Assembly (NCBI GenBank): GCA_963785765.1
Contig: CAWAWM010000005.1
Span: 403,002-467,001 of the forward strand
DNA from: DATBGO01 sp963785765
GTDB taxonomy: Bacteria > Actinomycetota > Actinomycetes > Streptosporangiales > Streptosporangiaceae
Direction of reading: 5' to 3'
DNA: 64,000 nt
Part shown: piece after piece, positions 44,411-52,348 of the stretch
Position numbering within the stretch: position 1 is the first letter of the stretch
How the letters are laid out: the number at the start of each line of letters is the position of its first letter
Made by a program: the position numbers and the translations under genes
The notes under the pieces: generated by a model
Databases searched by the model: none
Seen by the model: the letters and a program-made list of their open reading frames with translations, nothing else
Told to the model about the DNA's origin: nothing

Positions 44411-46188
44411 CTAGTCATGGGCCACCCGGATAAGCGTGCGCTCGGTCTTCCCACGCACGTAGCTGAGGCCGCCGGCCAGCCAGTCGAGTTCCGGGGCTCG
44501 CCACGCGGCCTCGACGGCGAGGTACACCGCGACTCCGACCAGCGCGGCAGCGATTATCGCGAGGCGCGGACCGAACGGCCGGCCGAGCCAATGCGAGACG
44601 AACTTGGCCGTGGCCCAGGCGGCCCGGCCATGATGGCCGCACCGAACAGGAACTTGCCCAGCGATGGCGCGAGGCGCTCGGTGCCGCCTGCGCTGAGGTT
44701 CCGCCACACCCTGGAGGTCAGGTGCAACGCGGCTATGGTTGTCGCCGCGGACAGCGCGAGCCCGAGCGCGAGGAGCACCACGATGCCGCGGAGCAGCGTG
44801 GCGGCGCCCGCCAGGCCCAGGCACACGGCGGCCTGCAAGAGCATCGACATCAGCGGCGACCGGGTGTTCTTCTGGGCGTAGGAGGCGTAGGTAGCGATCA
44901 TGAAGGCGGTCTGGCTGACCACCGCCACCGACAGCGCCGCGAGGGTCACGGCGACCATGGTGACGCCCGCCGCACTGTCCATCTTGCCGAACGAGATGGC
45001 CTCGGCCAGCGGCCTGGCCAGCACCAGGTAACTGGCAGCGGCCGGAATGGTCACAAACAGTCCCAGCGCGAAGCCGCGCACGAGCGTGTCACGGAACGCG
45101 GTCGAGTCGCCGTCCAGGTGCATCCGGGCCAGCCGTGGCAACAGCGACAGGGCCACCGGCGTGGCGCCCAGCGCGATCGCGAGGTAGTAGAAGTTCAGCG
45201 CGATCTGGAATGCGACGACCCCGCCCGGCAGCCGGTTGGCGACGGTCAGCAGGGTGAGTACCTGCAGGGCGAGCAGTCCGGCCTGAGCGAGCGAGGGCAG
45301 CGCGCGCCGGACGACCACCCGGACTTCGGGGTCACGCCAGCCGCGCCTCGGCACGAGTACCGCGCCGGCCCGCTTGGCCCCCCACCATTGGGTCGCGGCG
45401 TGCAGCACCACCGCGGCGGTCGAGCCGAGCCCGAGCAGCAGCATCTCGCCCGTCGGCACCTGGGTAACGCTGGTGCCGGTGCCGTAGATCGCGGCCGTGG
45501 CGATGAGCACGGCGATCGTTCCGAGGTTCTCCACCGCGGGCGCACCGGCCGCCAGCGCGAACCGCTGCCGGGAGTTCATCACCGCGGTGGAGGTACCCAC
45601 GACGCCGTAGCAGAAGATCTGCGGAATGAACATGATGATCAGCAGCCGCCCGACCCGTACCTGGGCGGCGTTCGCCAGGTGCGTCCCGCTGCCAATCGCG
45701 GCGAATTTCAGCACCAGCGGCCCCAGGACGATCGCCAGCGGCGCGACAGCCAGCAGCGCCACCAGCGTCATGCCCAGGAAGCCGCCGGCCACCCGCTCCG
45801 AGGCCCGGTGGTCACCAGCGTCGATGTGCCGCACCAGCGCGGGAACCAGCAGCGAGGAGAAGAGCGAGCCGGCCAGGAAACCGTAGTAGATCAGGTTCGG
45901 CAGCGAGTTCGTGAGCTGGTAGGTGTTCCCGAAGAACGTGGGGCCAAGGATGGCTCCGATGCACGCGAACCTGGCGACGCCGGTGACGCGGCTCACAATG
46001 GTCCAGGCGGCCACCGTGAGTGAGTCTCCGGCGGCCGCGGTAGCCGATGACCGGGCCCCCCGATCGGTGGCCAGGGCAGGCGCACTGCCGGGTGGCCGGC
46101 GCTGCAGGCCGCTGGGCGGGTGAGATCGCGCGGCTGGACCAGCGCGGACGTGATAGTGAGCCGGCGTTTCCCTGCTGGTATCGGTCAC
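44411..46188 (-). CDS. MurJ/MviN-type lipid-linked sugar flippase, frame broken near 44625
   Basis: A multidrug/oligosaccharidyl-lipid/polysaccharide (MOP) exporter with about 13 membrane helices. The N-terminal ~55 residues are disordered; the core starts SLTVAAWTIVSRVTGVARFACIGAILGP, as in MurJ. NSLPNLIYYGFLAGSLFSSLLVPALV and ENLGTIAVLI are family motifs. After GKFLFGAAIMAG the frame shifts; in the next frame AAWATAKFVSHWLG leads into a last helix (LAIIAAALVGVAVYLAV) and a stop at 44411. One base added near 44625 gives 592 residues. In this cluster it would flip the EPS lipid-linked unit, in place of Wzx. The ATG overlaps the sugar transferase stop. Confidence 0.82.
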
Positions 46189-46904
46189 AACGCACCATGG
46201 GTGGAGAGCACGACCGGCACCGTCTTGAGGAGGATCGCCAGATCAAAGCCGAAACTCTGCCGCTGCACATACTCGATGTCGAGGTCGAGGCCCTGCCGCA
46301 TGGTCAGGTAGTTCCTGCCGCTCACCTGCCACAGGCCGGTGAGGCCGGGCAGCACGACGAAGCGCTGGCAGTGCACCTCATGGATCAGGTCCGCCTCCCA
46401 CGGGAGCGACGGGCGCGGCCCGACCAGCGACATGTCACCCCGGATCACGTTGAGCAGCTGGGGAAGCTCGTCAATGCTGGTCCGCCGCAGCAGGCGGCCG
46501 ACCGGGGTAATCCGTTCGTCATTTTCAAGCTTGTACAGGCCGCGCTTACCAACTGCGGGCGGCTCGTCTTGGGTGAGCAGCTTGCGGACATAGTCCCGAT
46601 GGTTGTTGTCGGCGCTGCCCGTGTACATGGTCCGGAATTTGTACAACACGAACGGGCGGCGGTGCCTGCCGAGCCGGGTCTGCGAGAAGAGAGCCGGCCC
46701 GGGCGTGGTCACGCGCACCAAGATGGCCGCCGTCACCAGGAGCGGCGACATGAGCAGCAGGAGGAACAGGGCGACGGCGAAGTCGAACGCTCGCTTGGCG
46801 AGCCGCTGTCCGGCCGACGCGGGCTGCGATGTCCCCGGCGGCGCCGCGGCCCGGTCCGGGTAGCGCTGGTGGCTGCGGGAGCGAAGGATGTCGCGGTACA
46901 TCAT
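46185..46904 (-). CDS. Priming phosphosugar transferase (undecaprenyl-phosphate, PglC-like core)
   Basis: A 239-residue protein that starts polymer synthesis by moving a sugar-1-phosphate from a UDP-sugar onto undecaprenyl phosphate at the inner membrane face. A ~35-residue cytoplasmic lead precedes one membrane segment (FDFAVALFLLLLMSPLLVTAAILV). The catalytic domain follows: GPALFSQTRLGRHRRPF, LYKFRTM, TPVGRLLRRTSIDELPQLLNV, GDMSLVGPRPSLP and LPGLTGLWQVSGR. It lacks the extra helices of WbaP/WcaJ, so it is the small form. Both ends overlap neighbours by 4 nt (acyltransferase before, flippase after). Confidence 0.9.
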   Translation of the reverse strand: MMYRDILRSRSHQRYPDRAAAPPGTSQPASAGQRLAKRAFDFAVALFLLLLMSPLLVTAAILVRVTTPGPALFSQTRLGRHRRPFVLYKFRTMYTGSADNNHRDYVRKLLTQDEPPAVGKRGLYKLENDERITPVGRLLRRTSIDELPQLLNVIRGDMSLVGPRPSLPWEADLIHEVHCQRFVVLPGLTGLWQVSGRNYLTMRQGLDLDIEYVQRQSFGFDLAILLKTVPVVLSTHGAL

Positions 46905-47578
46905 CGTGGTCCCCGTCCTGGAACCGGAGGCTCGCTGTTAGCCGAACTGACCAGGCGGTAGCGGCTGGCCGAGGTGAGCACCGGATCGACGCGGGCCTCG
47001 ATCGGCGCGAGGTCACGCACGTCGCCCCGGATCGTGGCCGGGTTGCCGAAGGCGACACATCCGTCCGGGATGTCCCTGACCACCACCGAACCAGCGCCGA
47101 TCAGGCATCCTGGCCCGATACGCACGAAGGGCAGGATGGTCACGTTGACGCCGATCTGCGCCCCGGCTCCGATCGATGGCCCCGACATCACCGCGGCCGA
47201 GGCCGCCTGCCCGGGGTACAGGTCGTTCGCGATCGTCACGCCTGGCGCGAGGAACGCCCCGTCGTCGATCTCGGTGAATTGCGCGACGTAGCAGTTCGAG
47301 TGGATCTTGACCCGGTCGCCGATCCGGCACCCGTAGTCCACCACTGAGTTGCTCCACACGCACACGTCGTCGCCGATCCGGCAGTCCTCACGGATCACCA
47401 CGTTGTGCCCGGCCTGGAAGCGCGCCCCGATGCTGGTTCCGAGGTAGAGCACGGTGCCGCTGCGGACTCGCGCGTCCTCGCCGAGCGCCAGCCCGCGCGG
47501 CCCGGCGCGCGCAGCCGGATAGCCGATGAGCGCGCCAGGGTCAGCTTCCAGACCGTCCCCGACCGACACGTCACGCAA
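46901..47578 (-). CDS. Left-handed beta-helix acyltransferase (WbpD/WlbB-like)
   Basis: A 225-residue hexapeptide-repeat protein. Repeats run through VRSGTVLYLGTSIGARFQAGHNVVIRE, IGDDVCVWSNSVVDYGCRIGDRVKIHSNCYVAQF and the end VVVRDIPDGCVAFGNPATIRG, typical of sugar N-acetyltransferases. Next to a DegT aminotransferase and a Gfo/Idh oxidoreductase it most likely acetylates the 3-amino group of a UDP-sugar, as WbpD does. I chose the TTG at 47578, which overlaps the aminotransferase stop and has AGGAG 7 nt upstream; a GTG at 47569 is possible. The C-terminal ~25 residues are polar. Confidence 0.82.
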   Translation of the reverse strand: MRDVSVGDGLEADPGALIGYPAARAGPRGLALGEDARVRSGTVLYLGTSIGARFQAGHNVVIREDCRIGDDVCVWSNSVVDYGCRIGDRVKIHSNCYVAQFTEIDDGAFLAPGVTIANDLYPGQAASAAVMSGPSIGAGAQIGVNVTILPFVRIGPGCLIGAGSVVVRDIPDGCVAFGNPATIRGDVRDLAPIEARVDPVLTSASRYRLVSSANSEPPVPGRGPR

Positions 47579-48698
47579 CGCCCTGCTCCTGCACCACGAC
47601 TGCCTCCCTGACCGCGTCACACACCTGGGCCACCTGGCCGTCTGTCATATGCGGGAACATCGGCAGCGACAGAACCTCGCGGGCGCTCTGCTCGGCCACG
47701 GGCAGCGGGCGCGTCGCGAACCGCCGGTAGGGCGGCTGCTGATGGCAGGGGACCGGATAGTGGATCTGGGACGCGACGCCGAGTGCCGCGAGCCGCTGCT
47801 GAACTCGCGCGCGGTCGGCGACCCGGATCACGGCGAGGTGATGAACGCCCGCCCCGCCGGATACCTCATCGACGACGCGAACCGGCCCGGCGGCGAAGGC
47901 GGCCCGGTATCGCGCGGCGATCGACCTGCGGGCTCGCGTCCATGCGTCCAGCCTGGCGAGCTTGGCGGTGAGTACCACCGCTTGCATGCTGTCCAGACGG
48001 CTGTTGGTGCCGACCATCAGGTGGCCGTAATGCGACCCGGGGACCCGGCCGTGATCACGGAGGATCCTGATCCGGTCCGCCAGCCCGCAGTCGCTGGTCA
48101 CGACCGCGCCCGCGTCGCCGAACGCGCCGAGATTCTTGGCCGGGTAGAAGCTGAAGCAGCCGGCCAGGCCGATCGACCCGACCCGGCTCCGGAGCCAGGT
48201 AGCGCCGTGTGCCTGGGCGGCATCCTCGATCACCGCAATACCTGCGGCGTCGGCCACCCGGCCCAGTGCGGTCATGTCGGGCGGCTGGCCGTAGAGGTGT
48301 ACCACGATCACCGCCCGGGTCCGGGGAGTGATGGCGGCCTCGAGCTCTTCGGGGGTGAGCAGGAGGGTGTCCGGGCTCACGTCAGCGAACCGCGGCGTGG
48401 CCCCGGCCAGCACGACCGCCTCAGCGGACGCCACGAACGTGTTCGCGGGAACGATCACTTCGTCACCCGCGCCAACGCCGAGCGCCGCCAGCGTGAGCTG
48501 CAGGGCGTCCGTCCCATTTCCCACGCCGACGGCATAAGGAACGCCGCAGAAGGCGGCCCAGGCCTGCTCGAACTCCTCGACGGCCGCGCCGCCGACGAAC
48601 CGGCCGGAGTCAAGCAGCCGCGCCCAGCCTTCCTCAAGAGTGCCGCGGACCTCACGCGTCATCGCGCTCAGGTCCATGAACGGGACCTCGTGACTCAT
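47571..48698 (-). CDS. DegT/DnrJ/EryC1/StrS sugar aminotransferase (WbpE/WlbC-like)
   Basis: A 375-residue PLP enzyme that puts an amino group on a keto-sugar nucleotide, using glutamate. FMDLSAMTREVRGTL opens the fold; VGNGTDALQLTLAALGVG, IPANTF-like VPANTFVASAEAV, VIEDAAQAHGATW and the PLP Lys in SFYPAKNLGAFGDAGAV are all present. GTNSRLDSMQAVVL and IHYPVPCHQQP complete the signatures. The start overlaps the oxidoreductase stop by 4 nt. With its neighbours it fits C3-amination of a UDP-hexuronic acid. Confidence 0.9.
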   Translation of the reverse strand: MSHEVPFMDLSAMTREVRGTLEEGWARLLDSGRFVGGAAVEEFEQAWAAFCGVPYAVGVGNGTDALQLTLAALGVGAGDEVIVPANTFVASAEAVVLAGATPRFADVSPDTLLLTPEELEAAITPRTRAVIVVHLYGQPPDMTALGRVADAAGIAVIEDAAQAHGATWLRSRVGSIGLAGCFSFYPAKNLGAFGDAGAVVTSDCGLADRIRILRDHGRVPGSHYGHLMVGTNSRLDSMQAVVLTAKLARLDAWTRARRSIAARYRAAFAAGPVRVVDEVSGGAGVHHLAVIRVADRARVQQRLAALGVASQIHYPVPCHQQPPYRRFATRPLPVAEQSAREVLSLPMFPHMTDGQVAQVCDAVREAVVVQEQGVA

Positions 48699-49876
48699 CC
48701 CGCCCCCTGGCCCGGTCCGACCAGCAGCGGCCCGGAATTGCCCGCGCCGTCCGGCCCAGCCGCGGATGCGGGCCTGAAGGTGGCCGACCGGCCGTTGCTC
48801 AGCGCGAACGAGCGGACCTGATGCCCGGCTGAGCCGAGTTCATCAAGCAGCACCGGGCGGCCCAGCCGCCGCGACAGTTCCGCGGCCTCGAGAGCCTCGA
48901 CGACCGCGAGGCCGTTCTGGCCGTCCGTCAGCGGGCGAGCGCCCGTTGCGATGCATTCGAAGAAATGGCGATCCTGTACGGCGAGCGGCTCATCGGGAGA
49001 GATAAACGGGACCACGATGTCGCCGTACCTGTATGACATCGGGGGCTGAGTGAGGTCGTCCCCTTCGGATGGAGCGAAAACGCCTCTGTCCAGGATACGG
49101 ATGCGCTCCTCGGTGGCCAGGTCGTCGTAGACGGCCATCTTCTTGCTGCCGACCGCGGTGACCCTGCGCACTTTGCACGGGTCGAGCCAGCTGACATGGA
49201 TGTTCGCGGACAGGCCGTGGTCATCGAAGAAATCATCGTAAAACAACCGCAGATAGGCGACGTCCTCGAATCGCCGGTGCGCATGACGAGATGCCCAGGC
49301 CTGAACGGCCACCGGTTTCCGGCCGAGTACGTGGTTAATGATTGAGACGTCGTGCGGCGCTAGATCGAGAATTACGTTGACGTCGTGCTGGTATAGACCG
49401 AGATTAAGCCGCGCGCTGTCGATGTAATACGGCTCGCCCAGTTCATGATTGCGCACGATTTCCCGGAGCTTGCGTACGGCCGGATTATATTCGAAAGTGT
49501 GGCCGACCATGAGAATCACGCCCGCGTCCTCCGCCGCGGCCACCAGCTTGCGCGCGCTGGCGGAATCGAGGGCGAGCGGCTTCTCCACCAGCACATGCTT
49601 GCCCGCCTCGATGGCGTCCAGCGCCGTAGCGACGTGGGTGCTCGGCGGCGTGGCCACGATCACCGCGTCCACGTGCGGCAGTGCCTGCGCCAGGGTTGCG
49701 AATGAGACGGCGCTCTTATGGCTACGGGCCAGATTCTGCAAACGGTCTTCACGGGTGTCGACGAGGGCCACCTCGGCCACGCTGTCGGCAGCGTGGACGA
49801 CGCGGACATGCTTCGAACCCCAGTAGCCGCAGCCAACCACCGCGACGCGCAACTGTATGCCATTCGAAGTATTCAT
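48695..49876 (-). CDS. Gfo/Idh/MocA sugar-nucleotide oxidoreductase (WbpB/WlbA-like)
   Basis: A 393-residue NAD(P)-dependent oxidoreductase. The N-terminal Rossmann fold shows RVAVVGCGYWGSKHVRVV and VIVATPPSTHVATALDAIEAGKHVLVEKPLA, with the EKP catalytic Lys. HDVSIINHVLG carries the second family motif. In the WbpB/WbpE/WbpD scheme it oxidises C3 of UDP-N-acetylglucosaminuronate. A ~30-residue disordered C-terminus is Gly/Pro-rich. It is the first gene of the five-gene operon, with EPS-box copy B and a TATATT -10 upstream. The substrate is inferred from the set of three genes. Confidence 0.88.
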   Translation of the reverse strand: MNTSNGIQLRVAVVGCGYWGSKHVRVVHAADSVAEVALVDTREDRLQNLARSHKSAVSFATLAQALPHVDAVIVATPPSTHVATALDAIEAGKHVLVEKPLALDSASARKLVAAAEDAGVILMVGHTFEYNPAVRKLREIVRNHELGEPYYIDSARLNLGLYQHDVNVILDLAPHDVSIINHVLGRKPVAVQAWASRHAHRRFEDVAYLRLFYDDFFDDHGLSANIHVSWLDPCKVRRVTAVGSKKMAVYDDLATEERIRILDRGVFAPSEGDDLTQPPMSYRYGDIVVPFISPDEPLAVQDRHFFECIATGARPLTDGQNGLAVVEALEAAELSRRLGRPVLLDELGSAGHQVRSFALSNGRSATFRPASAAGPDGAGNSGPLLVGPGQGAG

Positions 49877-49961
49877 ATATCGACCAAGCCCCCCTGGCCA
49901 GATCAGTGTCGCTCCAGCAAGCGAGCCCTAACAGTTCCGGGTGCGAACCGTTTGTCGATTA

Positions 49962-50005
49962 AATATAAACTCGGGCAGATCCCCGCACATCCCCCATACG
50001 ACGTA
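49962..50005 (-). promoter_or_regulatory. EPS-box copy B with -10 for the oxidoreductase-led operon
   Basis: On the - strand TACGTCGTATGGGGG (50005-49991) is a perfect box. After 23 nt comes TATATT (49967-49962), the most canonical -10 in the window, set in unusually AT-rich DNA. The -35 position holds ATGTGC, a poor -35, so an activator bound at the box would fit. The leader to the ATG at 49876 is ~80 nt. Confidence 0.6.
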
Positions 50006-50166
50006 GCATCGCTAGCGGCCGGGCGCGGTTCAGCTCAGCGGCCTGTCAGCGCCTTATCGAGTGGCGTGATCCGTTAGTTTGGGATATCACGCGAGAACGC
50101 CATAATATTGGCTGTGCATTGGCCAGCCATCGGCGCATGAATCGCAGCGGGACCTAGTCCCGCGTG

Positions 50167-50835
50167 CTATGAATCTGGGCCGGAGTTTAGCTCCGCGAGT
50201 TCAGACCTGGTCAGTGCCACCGCTTCCAGCGCGGAGTGGACCCCGAGCTTGGCCATGAGGTTCTGCAGATGGGTCCTGATCGTGTGGGCGGACAGTTGCA
50301 GCCGCTCGGCGACGTCCTGCCGGCTGGCGCCCTCCGCCAGGCAAGCCAGAACTTCACGCTCACGCGGCGTGAGCCCGGCCAGGAGCTGACCGTTCTGACG
50401 TTGCTGATCCCGGTCGTGCAACAGCAGCCGCAGCACCATCCGCGTTTCGGCCGGCGGCAGCCATGCCTCGCCGTTGACCACTCCCCTGATCACCCGCAGC
50501 AGGTACTCCAGCGAGCTGTCCTTTCGCACCCAGCCGACCGCTCCCGCTTCGATCGCGGCCAGGATCCGCTCAGCCTCGGAAGAGTGACTGAGAATGATGA
50601 CCTGAGGCGCTGCGTCGCGAGCGGACAGCTCCGTGCAGATCCGGATCGCGGACCCGTCGGCGAAATCGCCATCGAGCAGCATCACGTCGGCCTGACCCCG
50701 GACGAGCGGGGACTGCACCGGCGTCTTGGTGCGGATGGCAGCCACGATCTCGACGTCCTGCTCGGCCTCCAGCCGCATGGCCAGAGCGTCGGCGAACGTG
50801 CGCTCCTGGTCTACCACGAGGACGCTGATGGCCAT
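50167..50835 (-). CDS. NarL/LuxR-family response regulator 1
   Basis: A 222-residue two-component regulator. The receiver domain has VLVVDQERTF (the first acidic pair reads DQ rather than DD), the phospho-acceptor Asp in VMLLDGDF, and Lys in WVRKDSS. The HTH is LTPREREVLACLAEGASRQDVAERLQLSAHTIRTHLQNLMAKLG. I chose the ATG at 50835; the 35 residues before it in frame are not family-like. It lies at the end of a row of signalling genes, all on the - strand, but 122 bp from its neighbour. EPS-box copy E lies 60 bp upstream, so it may control itself or be a target. Confidence 0.88.
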   Translation of the reverse strand: MAISVLVVDQERTFADALAMRLEAEQDVEIVAAIRTKTPVQSPLVRGQADVMLLDGDFADGSAIRICTELSARDAAPQVIILSHSSEAERILAAIEAGAVGWVRKDSSLEYLLRVIRGVVNGEAWLPPAETRMVLRLLLHDRDQQRQNGQLLAGLTPREREVLACLAEGASRQDVAERLQLSAHTIRTHLQNLMAKLGVHSALEAVALTRSELAELNSGPDS

Positions 50836-50894
50836 GGCCGCGAGCGTGGCTGAGATCTCTGCACCGCGAAACCCTCGCCTGCAGTGGCCCGTCG

Positions 50895-50909
50895 TACGCC
50901 AGATGGGGG
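50895..50909 (+). promoter_or_regulatory. EPS-box copy E
   Basis: TACGCCAGATGGGGG on the + strand is a perfect match. It lies 60 bp before the start of response regulator 1, in the orientation opposite to that gene. No -10 is seen at 23-24 nt. Confidence 0.45.
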
Positions 50910-50957
50910 AGTCCGGCCCGACGCATGCTGACTGCCACACCTTTGCCTGGACATCAC

Positions 50958-51578
50958 CTAGAGGCCCTTCCTGCTTCCGAGCGCGGCCGCCTGCAGCCGG
51001 CTGTGCGCCCCCAGTTTGGCCAGCACGTTCTTGACATAGGAGCGCAGGGTGCTGGGCGCTACGTTCATCTCGCAGGTCATCTGTCCGGTGGTCTGGCCTG
51101 CGACAATCCGGCGCAGCACCTCCTTCTCGCGCGGGCTGAGCACGTGCAGCGGGTCCCGGCCCGCCCGGGCGGGCGGCGTGCTCCGGTGCCGGGACACGGT
51201 CGGATCGAAGACCGATCCGCCTGCGGCGATCAGGTCCAGGGCATCGGCGATCTGGGCGACGTTCTGGTCCTTGCGCAGGAAGCCGGCGACGCCGATCCGC
51301 AGCGCCTGTGACCAGGCGGCAGGCTCGGACAGACCGGAGAGCACCAGAATTCTGGTGTCCGGATACTGATCCCGGATCGCCTGAGCGGCGCGCAGTCCGT
51401 CCGGCCCGGTCGAGAATCGAAGATCAAGTATGCAGCCATCGGGACGGTGCGCGCCGACGGCGGCGATGCCGTCGGCAGCGGTGGTGGTGATGGCCAGCAC
51501 CTGATGGCCCCGTGACTCCAGCGCGTTGCCGAGTGCCTCGCACAAGATCCGGTTGTCGTCACACAAGACGATGCGCAT
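50958..51578 (-). CDS. NarL/LuxR-family response regulator 2
   Basis: A 206-residue regulator with an intact receiver: MRIVLCDDNRIL, acceptor Asp in CILDLRF, Thr/Ser position LVLSG and Lys in FLRKDQN. The HTH is LSPREKEVLRRIVAGQTTGQMTCEMNVAPSTLRSYVKNVLAKLG. The acceptor region has FSTGPDG instead of the usual MPxxxG. It starts at ATG 51578, 101 bp downstream of response regulator 3. Confidence 0.9.
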   Translation of the reverse strand: MRIVLCDDNRILCEALGNALESRGHQVLAITTTAADGIAAVGAHRPDGCILDLRFSTGPDGLRAAQAIRDQYPDTRILVLSGLSEPAAWSQALRIGVAGFLRKDQNVAQIADALDLIAAGGSVFDPTVSRHRSTPPARAGRDPLHVLSPREKEVLRRIVAGQTTGQMTCEMNVAPSTLRSYVKNVLAKLGAHSRLQAAALGSRKGL

Positions 51579-51679
51579 GCGTCAGGCTCCTTAGCGCGTG
51601 GCACGGTCAACAGCGGGCGACTCTCACCAGGCTTACTGCAATGCTGCTGACCAGCAAGGGCAGGGAGCCGATCGGCCGT

Positions 51680-52348
51680 TCAGATTCCTGAACGCCGATT
51701 GAACAGCGCGACGGCCGCGGCGCGGTCAGCGACCTCCAGCTTTCGGACGATGGCGGAGATGTGCACCCGCACGACGGCGACCGAGACGGCGAGCCGCTCC
51801 GAGATCTCGGCCGTGGAACGCCCCTGAGTGAGCAGCTCGAGCACCTCCCACTCACGGCTCGTCAGCCGTCCTTCGGCCGGCTCCCTGGTGACCGGCCGCC
51901 GCCAGCGCGGCGCGCGCCCGTGAAAGCGTTCCAGCACGCGCGCTACCAGCGCGCGGGACATGGCCGCTTCACCGCAGCTGACGCCGTGGAGTTCATCCCC
52001 GAGCTGCGCCATGTTCATCGTCTTCAGCAGGTAGCCCACGGCGCCGGCCCGCAGCGCGGCGAAGAGGTCGGCGTCTTCGTCAGAGACGGTCAGCATCACT
52101 ATCTTCGCCTTCGGCACCCTGGCCGTGATTTCCCATGCCGAGGCGAGGCCGCTTCCCGGCATGCGTATGTCGAGCAGGCAGATGTCAGGCACCGCACGAA
52201 CGGCGGCCTGCACCGCCCCGGCGGCGTCTGCGGCTGTCGCGCAGATCTTGAACCGCACATCAGCCTCGAGGGCGCGCCGGACATCCTCACGGGTCGGCGC
52301 GTGGTCATCGGCGATCAGAACCCGCAGCGGCCCAGCGTGAGCGCTCAC
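51680..52348 (-). CDS. NarL/LuxR-family response regulator 3, partner of the overlapping kinase
   Basis: A 222-residue regulator. The receiver shows VLIADDHAPT, acceptor Asp in CLLDIRMPGSG and Lys in YLLKTMN. The HTH is LTSREWEVLELLTQGRSTAEISERLAVSVAVVRVHISAIVRKLEVADR. Its ATG overlaps the kinase stop as ATGA, so the two form a pair and are made together. The gene has a ~100-bp gap after it before response regulator 2. Confidence 0.92.
   Translation of the reverse strand: MSAHAGPLRVLIADDHAPTREDVRRALEADVRFKICATAADAAGAVQAAVRAVPDICLLDIRMPGSGLASAWEITARVPKAKIVMLTVSDEDADLFAALRAGAVGYLLKTMNMAQLGDELHGVSCGEAAMSRALVARVLERFHGRAPRWRRPVTREPAEGRLTSREWEVLELLTQGRSTAEISERLAVSVAVVRVHISAIVRKLEVADRAAAVALFNRRSGI

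Noticed and set aside
44107..44454. 115-codon - strand frame in the flippase-polymerase gap
   Set aside because: It is Pro/Arg/Ala-rich with no motif, overlaps the end of the flippase in the wrong frame and has no ribosome-binding site.
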